A stretch of DNA of 64,000 bases from Camarhynchus parvulus (lineage: Eukaryota; Chordata; Aves; Passeriformes; Thraupidae): positions 7,951,501-8,015,500 of the forward strand of contig NC_044590.1 in the NCBI RefSeq assembly GCF_901933205.1, read 5' to 3'. The first letter of the stretch is position 1; each line of letters starts with the position of its first letter. Shown piece after piece: positions 13,320-25,800 of this stretch. A model generated the notes under the pieces. That model searched no databases. It had not been told where the DNA came from and worked only from the letters and a program-made list of their open reading frames with translations. The position numbers and the translations under genes are program-made.

Positions 13320-13415
13320 CGGTGTCAGCCTTGTGATTAGATTCCAATGCCTTTATGAATAATTTGTTGCACAATTATAAAGCAAATATTTAATTGAACT
13401 TTATGTAAAATTGCT
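13320..13415. other. AT-rich patch, candidate conserved element
   Basis: A roughly 95-bp AT-rich patch (AATAATTTG, ATAAAGCAAATATTTAATTG) sits abruptly within GC-richer filler. It has no repeat signature and no coding potential. It resembles conserved non-coding elements by composition only. Confidence 0.2.
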
Positions 13416-15676
13416 TCTGCCTCTGAGCACCGAACCCCAGTTTTGGGAGAAGGCTCTGCATGACCCCATCAGGCTCTGGGTGCCCTGTGGTGAGGCAAGC
13501 AGAGCACTGCCAGACCCCCTCCCAGCAGCCTGTGCCTGCTTGCAGCTGGCCCTGGTGCCTCAGCTGAGCCTGCCAGGGGACCAGAGTGGGTGGCTGCACG
13601 CTGGCCCCAGAGACTGCTGCAGATGCAGCAGCTGCAGGATGGGTGAGCCTCCCTTCCCTTGGCAGCGTGTCCTGGGGCACAGGCAGGGGATGTGTCTCCC
13701 TCCCTGCCAGCTGCAGCATTCCCACAGTGTGACCAGTGCAGCGCTGGCAGAGCTCAGCATGAAGGATGTCACCGTGGAAAATGTCCCTGTGACAAGTGGA
13801 TGGCAGTCAGGTTTCAGCACAAAGATAAGGACACATGCAAAGACCCTGGATTTTCTTCTTTCCAGTCCTTTCCCTTCCAGGACAAGACTGGAGTGTGCAG
13901 TTGGAAACCTGCACTTCAGCCGACTCTTCAAAGGAAGGTATTCCTCATTGGCCATGTCTCAACAGCATGGGGCACCAGTCTGAATTGATAACAGGAGCTT
14001 TGGGTGTCCATCTCAGCACATGCAAGGGCCTGTGGTCTGTGCAGGAACACTCAGTACCAGACATCATCCACAGGCTCAGCTGGAAGAGGCTGAACAGGAA
14101 GGGTCTGGACACACTTCAGATTGGCCATGGCATCGCCTCTGCACAGGAAAACATCTGTATCAGCAGAACCAACAGAACTGGACGAAATCCTAATTTACCA
14201 TGGTCTGTAAAAGAGGCTGAAGTGCCTATTTCCAGTGAGGCGAATTTGAAATTGAAAGAGGAAAACGAGTGCATTGAAGAGATCAGAAGCTCCTTTCCAA
14301 GCGTGTATCTGGTGCAGGTAATTGCTAACTGACCTGGAGGGGCTCTTGAAATCGACCTAATGCAGCAGATTCTGCTACTCAGAGTGGCTCCAGGGCTGGG
14401 GACAGCATGTGCTGGCACTGTCCCTGCAGTGTGCTAGCATAGGAGGACGGGCTGGGCAGTGGTGAGCTACAACATGGGAAAGGGAAGGCTCCCCCCACAA
14501 GTTCCTCAGCCTGGCCCGAGCATGTCCAGTTGGAAGGACTTGGGCAGCTGCTGGGAGCTGGACACTTGTCCTTGCACAAGGCAGGCCTGACTGCAGTGAT
14601 GGGGGAACCAAGGCTTGGAACCTGGCGCCTTGGGAGGTTGGAGCAGGAGCAGCTGTGGAGCAGCTGCGCTGGCACACTGGGAAAGAAGGGATGGATGGTG
14701 GGTCTGGTCAGAACTTGGCAACTCAGGAAGTGTGTCTGGACACCCAGGTGGGAGCTGGAGTCCCTGGGAGGGTGCAGGATGCAACGTGCCCTGCTGACAC
14801 GGGTGTGTGGTTATTGGTTTCTCCGCACCAACCAGTGAGGAATGTCAGTCCCCTGTGGCAGCCTGGAGTTATTCCTTTCCCCAGCAACACTCTTTTGCCT
14901 CTCATCTCAGCTTGGGCAGCCCTTTTACTCAGCTCTTGCTTTTATGCCTCCAGATGAAGCAGCACAGCTTACCCTTTGGCTGGCAGCCACACGTCCCCTG
15001 CTGACAGCACACCCCAGGACCAGGCCATTAGCTTTTGCCCCTGGCAGCTTCCCTTCCTGCCCAGCCCTTGTTCCTTTTCACTCATAGGTGTTAAAGGCTC
15101 CTTTCAAGGTACACCTTTCTGCTTCCTCTGCAATCCAGACATTTCTTTAATAAATCACATCTGTACTGGCTCTGTGATGTCTATTTGGCTTTGAGCTGTC
15201 ATCTCCACTGCTTGTTGTGCCCAGCGTGAAATGCTGCCACTCTGCCTATAAAAATTGGAGGTTGGGGCAGTTATTTGTAGCAGTCATTCAACATTTGCTC
15301 AGTCTGGTCCATGCCCAGACTGAAGAAAGCCCATTGACAAGTACTTGGCTCTGCTAATGGGCAGGCAGATGAATTGCCCCTGCTGTGGGATGTGTTCACA
15401 AAGTGCCCTCCCTTCAGTGGCACAGGGACTTATTCCAAATTGTTTGCTCCCAAGACTTACATCTAGATGCACAGATAACTGAAGCTATGCCCTAGATATG
15501 CAACATGAAAAAGACAGGGCAAAGAAAATGAAGAAAGGCAGAAGTTGGGGACATCAGGTGTGGGTTGCCTCCAAGAATCCCAGCTAGATGGAAAGCTTAG
15601 GACCAGGGCTAACTGGCAGGAGGACCATGATACAGCCTCCCTTTGTCCTTCTCTCCCCAGTCCACACACAGGCAGG

Positions 15677-15708
<32 letters not shown>

Positions 15709-15727
15709 CTCTCTCTCTCTCTCTCTC
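15677..15727. repeat. Compound (CA)n(CT)n microsatellite
   Basis: About 14 CA dinucleotides at 15677-15704 run directly into about 11 CT dinucleotides ending near 15727, followed by imperfect CACT units. This is a typical polymorphic compound microsatellite. The long reading frames across it (arginine/glutamate or threonine/histidine repeats) are artefacts. Confidence 0.97.
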
Positions 15728-16781
15728 ACTCACTCTTCTGTAGCCCTGAGGTCAGCGAAAGGCAGAGAAAAATGAGGTTCAAAGCAATTGTAATCTTCCT
15801 GTGATAATTACAGAACTGTGGTGCAGTGAAAGTCACAGTCTGGCTGCACAAAGCAGTGGAGAGGCTGTAAGCTGGAAAACAGTTGTTTGTTTCTGTTACT
15901 AGGATGGTGTTTGGACTCACATCCCAGAAAGGAAGAGTGATGTGAGCACTGCTGGAGCACACCAGGGCTGAGTGCAGCGGGGAAGGATTTGCAGTCTGGG
16001 CTGGGAAGATCACCATGATGTGGCTGGGAAGGACCAGCAAAGCCCCCCTGTACCCAAGGGCATTGGTTCAGTGCCTACATCTAGAAAGTGCTGCATCAGC
16101 CCCAGCTCTGCTTGTCTTTCATCATGCCCTGTTCCCTCTGACTCAAATCCTGCTCAGCCACCACCACTGTTAAATTAACTGGCAATATATGTGAATATGC
16201 AGTCCTGGCTTCCTTCATGCTGTGGCAGTCCCACTGCACTGAATTTAAAGTTACACTTTCCTTGTGCCATTTATTGTCCTGTTGTTGTGACTAGCAGGCG
16301 TCTGTAAGTATCTGACAGGGTTCTACAGCTTTTCCAAAGTGCAGCTGCAGGAATCTGAACCTGCCAAAGATGTGCTGTAAGTGCATCATGTGGGGCTCCT
16401 ATGCTCACTCAGTTACCAGGATCCAAAGAATGATCCTAATTTTCTAAAAATATTTGTATTTCCAAACTGTGTACTTGTCTTCTCTACTACATTTCAAACA
16501 GTCCAGTATAGATATTTTTAGAATAGACTCAAACACAGTCCATCATGTCCCTTGAGCACATAATTAAGTAGTCACCTGTTTAGCTGTTGCATGCCTGCCT
16601 TTCCTTTTCCCAGGCATTCTTTCCTATTAATCCACCTTGGAATTGTCATTTTCCTGAAGTTAGCTGTGGCACACCCATGGAATGGCACCTCTTGGCTGTT
16701 TTCACCCCTTCAGAGGGTAAGGGCTATGAGATGCTCTTACTGGCCCAAAATCCTCCAGAGCCAAGGCTATGGCTGCAGCTT

Positions 16782-17345
16782 TTATGAATACACATTCTGA
16801 ATCACATTTTCGCAGGCTTTTACAAGGATATGGCTTAGGGCCATGTTTGTTGTAACTTTGAGTTTTCTGGGAAATACTCCTGCTTTCTGTAGCTGCTGCA
16901 TATCCATTGCCAGTGATGATTTTTCCTCTGCAGTGGGTGTTCCTCTGGGTGGGCAGAGAAGCCTTCTTGCCCAGCAGACTTGTTCTGTTGCAGCTCCTGG
17001 CTCTTGTACATATGCTGGTCTTTCCTGGTGTGCTATTGCCATATGCAGAATTTCACAGATCAGTCTGTGCTCAGAATTCTCCCAGATCCTCAGCTCCAAG
17101 GTTTTACTGCAGGTCTTTAATTCTGTCACATATTGATCGACTGTTTCTGCTTGCTTGAAAAGGATTGGAAATGTTAAAATGATTCATTGTTTGGTGGGAT
17201 ACACAGTCGCATTTTGTTATGTTTCTCTTACACGTTCCTTTCCTCCTCCCACCAGCAGCACAGAGACCAGGGCTTTCACGTTAGAGCTTCTTTCATCTGC
17301 ACTAATTGCTAAGTGGATCTCAAACTGCCTGACAGTTTCTGTTCT
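16782..17345 (-). pseudogene. Degenerate Ty3/gypsy-like gag remnant
   Basis: On the minus strand, a frame around 17345-17235 reads VRQFEIHLAISADE and continues for about 35 codons, resembling the start of a Metaviridae-type Gag (a W/F-rich helix followed by a leucine-rich segment). After at least one frameshift, the frame from about 17160 reads QAETVDQYVTELK, then LICEIL and a glutamate-rich helix. This is the order seen in Ty3/gypsy and domesticated gag proteins. A stop at 17184-17186 and the frame breaks show that it is not intact. No flanking LTRs, protease or reverse transcriptase were recognised. What I see is the motif order; the family assignment comes from memory of gag consensus patterns. 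An alternative is a decayed host gene derived from such a gag. Confidence 0.55.
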
Positions 17346-19384
17346 CTACTGCATCCCAGCAGGGAAGAATTTAATGCTGGACCCTGTGATACGCTTGTTA
17401 GTTCTTCCAAGAGCTCCTGGAAACCACTAAAGTTCATATTTAAATTTTGTCAGAGCCACCTTGCAGAGAGAAGTGTATGTATGAGGAAAGATTGCCTTCA
17501 TTGGGGCTGAACCAGCGCTGATAAAAGTGACTTAGCTCTGAAGAGCGAATCGCAGGGAGTTAAAAATAATTTCCTGGAGCATCTTCCTTTGGCCCCAGTT
17601 CTGAGAGTGAGCAATGAGCCCGGCATTCTGAAAGCCCAGCCCAGAGCCCATCAGTGGCAGAACACCCCTGGCTGTGGGAGGGATTCTGTGCCCAGCCCCT
17701 GTGTGGGTCAGGCAGAGGTGTGTGCTGTGTGAGGGAGCCATCCCTCCTTCCTCTCCCTGCACTGGAGACAGCAGAGACACCAGGCTGCTGCCCCTCAGCA
17801 GCGCCAGCAGGGCACATTGCCCCTTCCCTCCCCGTCAGTGCTGCCAGGGCACATCCTGGTTTGGCAGGGAACCCTCCTGGCCCCGGGCTGGGGAGGGAGG
17901 GCAGCCCTGGCACTCATGGGGATCCTTGTGCTGGTGCTGGGAGCTGCCTCCTGGCAGAGCAGCAGCCTGGAAGGGCAGCTGGGTAAAACTGGGCCCTTTG
18001 CTCCTCAGCTCCAGGCTGCCAGGAGCTGGATGGCCGTGCCCAAGCAGGGCCTGCCATGTGCAGAACATGGCTCCTTAGGGAATCCTTGGAATTGCCTTTG
18101 GAGAAACAGCAGCAGCCTGCACCGTGGCTCTGGGGCAGGGATGAGGAGCAGGCTCCACTTGCCATTTCCTTTCCTTAAACTTCAAATGTGCCATCAGACG
18201 TAAATTATTCACTTGTAATCCCTGGAGCTGGCAGCAGCTCAGAGAGGATCCAGCTCAGGTGATAAGAAGGAGGAAAGAAAAAAGAGGAACCCATTAAATT
18301 TAAAAACCTCTGAGAGTCACAAAATGTAAAAATATATTCAGGACAGGAGCCAGGCCAGGATAGGGAAGCTGAGGGTCTGGCACTCACAACTCTCTGAGTA
18401 GTGGGGTGCCATGAAAGACAGGGCTTGGTGGTTCAGAGTGCTCTGCTCTGTTACCTCTTCTAACTCCTCCTGATGCTTTGTCCTGTGTCTGTGGTGAAGA
18501 TGGAAGGAGAAAAGAGCAGGAAATCCTGCTGGAGTGTCCAGCCCAGACTGAGAGCAGAGTCCTGCTCTCCAAGGATGCATTTGGGGGATGCCCTCTCCCT
18601 CTCCACAGCCAGACCCTGGCTCAGTGTCCTGAGAGAAGGTGTTGAGGATCCCCAAGGTCAAAGTGTGGGAGCAGCTGTGTCACAGCATCAGCAACACCCA
18701 GCAGCACTGTCCCCAGGGACACAACCACGATGCCCAGAGCTGCCTTGGCTCCTGCAGCATCCTTGGAAAGCTTGTTTACTTGGTCCTGATGCAGTTACCA
18801 TGCTAACTGAAAACAGAGAGCAGCCCCTGGCAAGGCAGGGGCTGCAGAGAGCTGAAATGAAAAACATTTCAAATGTTTCGCTTCACCAGCCTGGCTGCCC
18901 CTTTGCCCACCAGCTCCTGCAGCAAGAGCTCCATCACCTCTGAAACAAACTGCATCCATCAGGGAGAAACACTCCCATCTCCCAGGCCTGGAAATGTGTC
19001 CTGGAACAGCTCCCCAGGAGCCAGCACCCCTCCCCATGTGCCAGGGACTGAGCAAGCTGCAGGCACTCAGGGACTGCTGCTTTCCTGAGCCCTGCAGGAG
19101 CATCTGCAGGCAGGGACAGGGCTGCAGCCCAGCCCAACCTCCCAGCACAGCCAGGCCCAGCCCCACAGCTCTGCAAGAGGGTCTGACAACGGGCTGGGGG
19201 ACACCCACTTAGCTCAGGCCTTCCCAGAAGCTGGGGGGGAGATAGCTTTGGGATGTGGGAACCCAGCACATCCCTCTGGCTGTCCAGGATGGCCAGGACC
19301 CCTGCCAGGGGGCTCAGAGACCCTGGCACGGAGCCCAAAACACCTGTGGGTTTGATTATGACCCATGGAGCAAATTACCAACCT
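17346..19384. other. Non-coding stretch; nothing recognised
   Basis: No exons, RNA genes or repeat families could be supported. The sequence is of mixed composition with short overlapping open frames. Further decayed retroelement sequence next to the gag remnant is possible, but I could not read any. Confidence 0.45.
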
Positions 19385-19851
19385 TGTATGAAGATCAGCA
19401 AGCCACAACAGTTTAAGTAGAATATTAGTGAATTTATCACAGGGTGAAAAACAGATTTTGGGGTTTCTAGAATGGGGGTCCAGGGGGCAAGGTGGAGGGA
19501 TGTGGGCATGTCCATCCTTTCTCCTTCTTCTTCTTGGCCTCCATCTTCTGCTGTGATGTTGGCACTTTTAGATTGGTCTAGAGTAGAAGCTCACCGTCTA
19601 ACATAGGTGATAGGTATTGGGAAGCAATTGTAAACATTGTACATGTAATTTTTAACATAAAGACATAACACCACCCCGGGGGCAGGCAGAGTGCCTGGAA
19701 CTGTCCTGCTGGATGGACCTCGGCAGGGCAGGAGAAAATTTTTATAGATAAGGAACAATAAACAACCTTGAGACCAAGAACTGAAGAGCTCCGACTCATT
19801 CTTCGCACCCGGGCAGGGAAAAGAGACTTTTAACAATCTCGGGGTCGCAGC
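19385..19851 (+). mobile_element. Solo LTR of an ERVL-like endogenous retrovirus
   Basis: The segment starts TGTATGAAGATCAGC and ends near CGGGGTCGCAGC. It is flanked by the direct repeat CAACCT at 19379-19384 and 19851-19856, a 5-6 bp target-site duplication depending on where the ends are drawn. An AATAAACAACC polyadenylation-like motif lies in its second half. This matches the general layout of an avian retroviral LTR. No internal coding sequence is attached, so it is a recombined solo copy. The ERVL label is from recalled similarity and is less certain than the LTR call. Confidence 0.7.
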
Positions 19852-19856
19852 AACCT

Positions 19857-22800
19857 CCAAAATATCCTGAGATTGGGAGACACAGGGGATGTGACAACGT
19901 CCTGGCCCAGCCTCAGTGGCTCTGCAGACACAGAGCTTGACAGCACCATGGGGAAGTGCTCACTCTGAGCTCCACCCAGGCTGGTGGGCAGCTCTCTCTT
20001 CACCTCCATGTGCTGCCAGTGGCACACTGCAAATGGCTGTGGGAGGACAAAGAGCATCCGTGCTGGCATAGCCCATGTCTGCCAGGAGATCCCTGGCAGA
20101 GCTCAGCAGGGCTGGGGGGAGCACTCAGAGAGGATTGGCCCTCACAGCAGCTGAGAGAGCTGATGGTTTTAGAGTCTCAAGGATCTTGTGCATCCTTTTG
20201 TCACTGCACACCAGCTCTCCATCCTCTGTGCTCTGGGCTCAGACCAGGACTCAGATCCAGACCCAGGCTGAGCTTTGTGTCTCCAGCCTTTTGCAACACA
20301 GCTCAAGCTGCGAGCCAACTCAAATCTCAGGGCTCCCTGTCAGCTCCACCTCTGTAACTGAGGTGAGGAAAGGGGCTGCAGGTGCTGCAGGGGCTGCACC
20401 AGCCTGGACCGGAGGAGGCAGCCTGAGACCCTGCAAGCAGATCAGCTGCACCTCCTGCCTTGGCTGCCAGCACCTGCAGGGAGTCTGGATCCCTCCTCAG
20501 AAGAGCAGCCAGATGGGAAAGGTCTGTGTGAGTCTGATAACGGAGCTGCTTGGCTTCCCTCCCTGGCAGGCCTGCACAGGGCACACAGGTGCCTGTGTCT
20601 GGCACTGCAGGAACAGAGGGGCCACGTGCCCCGAGGCCAGGCTGGCATCTCTGCCCTTTAGAGCCCCCAGCACAGCTTCTCCTGCTGGAACACGCCCAGG
20701 GAGTGCAGAGTGAATGCTCACCCCACGGTGAAGGGCAGGTGCATCCCCTGGGTGTGCTCAGACACTTGGCAGATGCTGAGCCAGGCTCCACAGGACAAGG
20801 TGATGGTTCAGAGTGCAAAGCCAGCACCTCTTCTCTAGCAGAGCTCAAGGAATTCATCCCTGCCCCAAAACTCACTGAAGGACATGGAGCTGCTGGCTCT
20901 GGACCACCCAGGGCAGAACAGGAGCTAAAGGCCAGGCAGCTGCTTTCTTGCATTTGGATGCCAGCAGAGAAGCTGTGGATGTGAGGGGTAAAGCCAGGCA
21001 ACAGAAAAGAACAAGGCAGTGCTTGTGGCAGGAGTGCTGAATTCCACTATTATTCTACGCTCTTAACTTATTTTTAAAATTCTCTTTCCTCTGCAGATGG
21101 TGCAAACAAAGTGCCAAGTAATCTGCCCCCACTTTTCTGCACAGCAAGCAAGAAGACATCACTGTATCCAACAGGTGGAGGGAGGTGGGCACCTTCACCA
21201 GCAGGCACCAGCCCCAGCTCATTCACCCTGCGCCAAAGGCATCTCAGTAAGCCAAGCAGCTCCACCCTGCTTCACCTGTGGGAAGAACAGAGCACCAGAG
21301 CAAGGCCAGGGTGCTGAACAGGCTGGGGGAAAGTAGGCAAGGATGGAGGATTTTTCTGTGGGTGGAAGGGAAAGGAAGGCTTGGGAAAATTCTCCACATT
21401 CCCTGGGATTGTGGAAACCACTGGCAACAGGGCAAACATCAGGGTCACTTCTAGTTCAGCAAAATTAGAAGTTCAGTTTATGCTTCTGCAGCTTGCTGCC
21501 TCAGTGCTGGAAATTCTTGGAATTTAGGTGGAGGATGGATGTGATGGCAATGATAAAATCTGGGCTTTTCAGCCCATTTTCACTCTCGGGGCCTGTGAGG
21601 TGGGCTTGACTTGTTAGGTAGGTGAAGAGATCACAATGATGGTACCGGGAGAGAAGGCAGAAATCAAGGCAGAGAGTGATGTCTGTGATCAGTCACATGA
21701 CAATCAAAACAGAAAATAAAGCCCAACACCCAGCACTTGGCTTTTGCTCCTGCAAATCTGTCTGCACCCTCGTAATCAGCAAGTCCAGAATCAGCCTCCA
21801 TCCCCTGCACGTGGGGAAGGTGACAGGGATCAGCGAGGCACTGTAAAATTGGTTCTATTTTTACATGCACAGAAGGAACAGGGAGCTGCCTATCACCTCT
21901 GTTTCCCCCTGACAGCAGGACTAGCCCTGCCTGGGCCAGCAGTGCCCAAACCTTTGGGTTTTGCTGTCCTTAGCTGCAGAGGCAGCACGGGCCTTTCCTT
22001 GGCCATCCTGGCAGTTTAGGGCTGTGAATATCCCAGGGACATTCTGGAACTTGCTGGATCCTCCCCAGCTCTTCCTGGCTTTTCCAGGATTTCTGGGCAC
22101 TGCAGCTCCCGGTCTGACCCCACAGCCATGGCTGTGCTCAGCTCCTGCTCTGCAGCACCATGGAGAGCAGAGCATCAGTGCCCGTCCCCGGGGGTGGGAG
22201 CAGGGTCACTTTGCTGATGTTCCTGCCCAGGGCTGGTGCTGACGTGCAGAGCCCAGCAGAGCTGTGCAGAGCAGCTCCCCGCAGACACTGCACCCCACTC
22301 CTCCCCAGCCCTCTGAGCCTGGGGCTGCACAGACCCCAGCACCCCAATCCTGCCCTGGTGCTCACTGCGCTGCCAGGAACAAAGCCCTCTCCTGAGCAGG
22401 CTGGGCTGCCTTGCCTACAACTAAATATCCCCATGCACTGTGCTCCAGCCCTTTGATCAGCAATTTATCTCTCCATGCCACAAGTTTCCTGGAGCCTGGC
22501 GTTTCCGCCCCGTGCTCAGCGCAGGTCCCAGGAGCCCCAGAGACAGGTGTGAGGAATTAGCTACAGGGACTAATGCTCTGACAGGAACCAGCACCAAAAG
22601 CAGGGGACAGAGTGTAATGTTTATTACATTTGAAGCAAAGCAAACATGTGGCCTACTTATGTATCTAGAAAGAATTAATTGGGGAGCTCCACAAAGCAGC
22701 AGATTATAAATTAGAATAATTTTCACCAACTTCAGCCCATTCATCTTGTTTCACACCAGGCCTGTCAGCTCAGGCTGACGTGGCCCAGTGCAGCCCCAGG

Positions 22801-25800
22801 CCCAGCTGCTGTCTGCTGGCACAGAGGGCTCTCACAGCCAGCCCCATGGGCACAGCCTGCCAAAACCCATGGGCAGCCCCTGGCCTTCAGCCAAGGCACA
22901 CACCTTCAATGGAAACAAGCTCAGGGCCTTAAGAATGGCTCCAGAGGTGCTGAGTGCCAGCAGCTGCCATCTGCAGGGCTGTCCAGAGTGCTCTGCTCCA
23001 GGCACAGCAGAGATGCTGGGCACTCACCTTGTGCTCCTCCAGCCCCTCCACCTGCAGGAGCTGAGGGTCTGGCAGGGCTGTGCACCTCCTTACACACCCC
23101 ACCCTGGTTACAATTCCAGAATCAGGCTCTCCTGATGGGACATAATGGACAGCCAGGTCTCCAAGGTGAGGTGGAGAACCCTTTGCACAGCTCAGAGCTC
23201 ACTCCCAGGACATCACCCACCATGTGCAGGTGCCTGCCTGAGCTGCTGGGAATGTAATGCTCTGCATGCCCAAGGCACTGGGGGCCTTGGACTGACACCT
23301 TGAGGAGGGGTAAAACCCCTTTGCAGCCAGATTCTGGTGCAAGGAGCAGCAGGAACCACAAACTGGAAAAGCAGCTCATGCCTGAGGTGCTCTAGGCCCC
23401 CAGAAACCAGGACCCAGGAAGGGCTCCAAAATCCAAATCCAGAAATGACCCTGAGGTGTTTCAGGGATTCTGTCCTGGAGAAAAAAACCCACCCAGAGCA
23501 GTGACTGTATCCCAGATGGTGAAATCTCACCAGCGGATGAGAATAACACTGACTTGGCCTCCACTTACAGATCCCAAGGGGACAGCATGCAAAATACCAT
23601 ATGGATGCTGGGATCATTTTGTCCAAAAGGTCACCTGCTGCCTTGCTGGATGAAGTGTTAAAAGAGCCAGTGGAGATGGCTGGCAAAGCCTGTAAAGGAG
23701 GATCCACCCCTGAAGATGCATCTCAGGTCAGAGCACTGCCACCATGATCTCAACTCTCCAGCCCTCCACAGTGATCAGGGCTGGACAGAACCAGAGGTGG
23801 GACCAGAGCCTCAGCACCCACCTGTGCCAATGGGAGCTCTCCCAGGACAGTGTCTGCAGGCTCCAAGGCACAGACACTCAAGATGGTTTCCACAGGGAGG
23901 AGCAAAATCTGTCCCAAGAGTTCTCCAGGCTGTGTGGTGTCTCCAGGGTGGGCAGGAGCAGCTGCCTGGAGCACACCAGTGTGATGCTCCTCCTAACACC
24001 CTTCCAGACAATTATCAAGTCAAAGAGACACGTGCCAATTTGTACTTGCTCTTTTTGACAGAACTATCCAGAAGCAGGAGCTAGCATGCTGCCAAGGCCT
24101 TCAGAGATGTATATAACAGTCTTGTCTCAGCTGACAGGACTCAAAAAGCTTCATCCCATGGCAGGGACTCTCATCAATCTGTTTTTAGCTGCTGAAACAA
24201 CCTGCTCTGACATAGGAGCTGTCAGGCTCAGCAAGCCCACCAGAGTTCACCCTGGCAAGGGTGTGAGATCAGGATGGGCAGAGCCCTGCAGGCACCAGCC
24301 CAGGGCTTCCAGACAGGTGCCAGGTGAGATGCACCTGCCCCAGCCTGGTCTCACTCCAGAGCAGCACCCACCCCTTCACCACTGCTCTGTCTCAGCTGCA
24401 ACCCTCACTGCACACCCAGCCAGCTGATAATTTGTGTTGGTTTGTTCAAATGTCATTATTAATTAGTATAAAAACACTATTAGCAATGTTAATGTATTCC
24501 AAACAGTTCTGAGCATTGGCACAGTGTGAAAGCAGAACTGGGGCAGAGACCAAGGCAGCAAAGCCAGGCCTGGGCATGGGCTGAGCAGAGCAGTGAACCA
24601 GGATTGTCCCTCCCTCAGCTCTGCTCTCCCTGGTACGGCAGTCAGGAAAAGTTGGACTGAGACAGATTTGTGTTTGTGTGTGTTTGGGAATCATGACCAC
24701 AGAAACGACCCAGCAAGGGAATTTTAGGATTAAGGAGCTGAGGCAGGGGCATGGGGGTAGCAACAAACCAAATGTAAAGTGGATGAATTATTTACTGCAA
24801 TAAACAATTGTGAAGTCACTTACTCTGGCTCTATGCATGCTAAATGGGGGCTGCAGCGTTTCTCACATCTCCCTAGTGTGCTGAGTGATTTTTTTGCAAT
24901 TGGATGCATGAGGCTGGGGTAATCTTATAAGAGACTCCAGAAGATCAGTTTAGTATTGATCATGTGCTGAATTTAAAGGCTTTCCACATCCATCTGCTGC
25001 TGTTCCTCAGGTGACAGCCCAGCAAAGGTCTGGGTGCACCCCAGAGCTGCCTCATTTGGCTGTGGCTGGGTTGATGCCCAGCAGGACCTGGGGCCAGGGC
25101 ATCCCACCAGAGCTCTGTTCTGGAGCCAGCAGAGCCACAGAGCTGCTCCCAGCCAGCCTTTGGATCCCCCAGAGGATCAGGCTGCTGGTCAGCAGGGCCA
25201 GCCTGTGGTGGACAGCAGTGGGTCACAGCTCAAACCCAAAGGGACCCATCACAGGGTGACTGTGGCAGAAAGAGCTTGGAGGAACACCAATCCTGGGGAC
25301 ACAGGGTGACAAGAATAGGCACAGACAGCGAGAGAGAGCATGGGAGGAGTACACATGGAGCAGGACCTCTGCCTGTGTCTCCTGCTCTCTGCAGGTTTGC
25401 CAGGCCCCTGACTACCAAGGGTGAGCCCAGGCTCCAGACACAACAGCCTGGCAGCAGGACAGTTGCTGTGACATGCCCACAAATGTGACAGGAAGAGGGA
25501 ATTTGGGATTATGGGACTCTTGGATATATTGTGTCATAATGGGGTTTTATTATTTTTCTTTCACTAATATGCATATTGCAACTTCTAATGGAGCCATGAA
25601 AGCTGTAAGCCACGTTTTCCAAATGACAACCTGCTCTACAGTGCTAAAATATAAAGTGTCTTTTTGTAAAACAACAAGAGTTATATATATGACAAATGTA
25701 CTGATTTACTGAAATAGGAGATGTGCGGGGTAGGAAAACAATGACACCTCCAGGTCCATATTTACCTAACAAAGGGCCTGTATTCAAGTAACTCTCACTG

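Larger units (their letters stand above)
8760..16780. other. Non-coding stretch; no gene recognised
   Basis: No exon or RNA gene could be supported. Contents seen: a short CR1 tail near 10.33-10.39 kb, a pyrimidine-rich run at about 10.85-11.10 kb, a 20-bp near-duplication around 11352-11392, an AT-rich patch near 13320-13410, and the CA/CT microsatellite near 15.7 kb. Open frames up to about 190 codons occur on both strands but overlap one another and show no domains. Confidence 0.5.

Noticed and set aside
13411..14332. Overlapping plus-strand frames of 160-190 codons
   Set aside because: No recognisable motif, and no splice sites link them to another exon.
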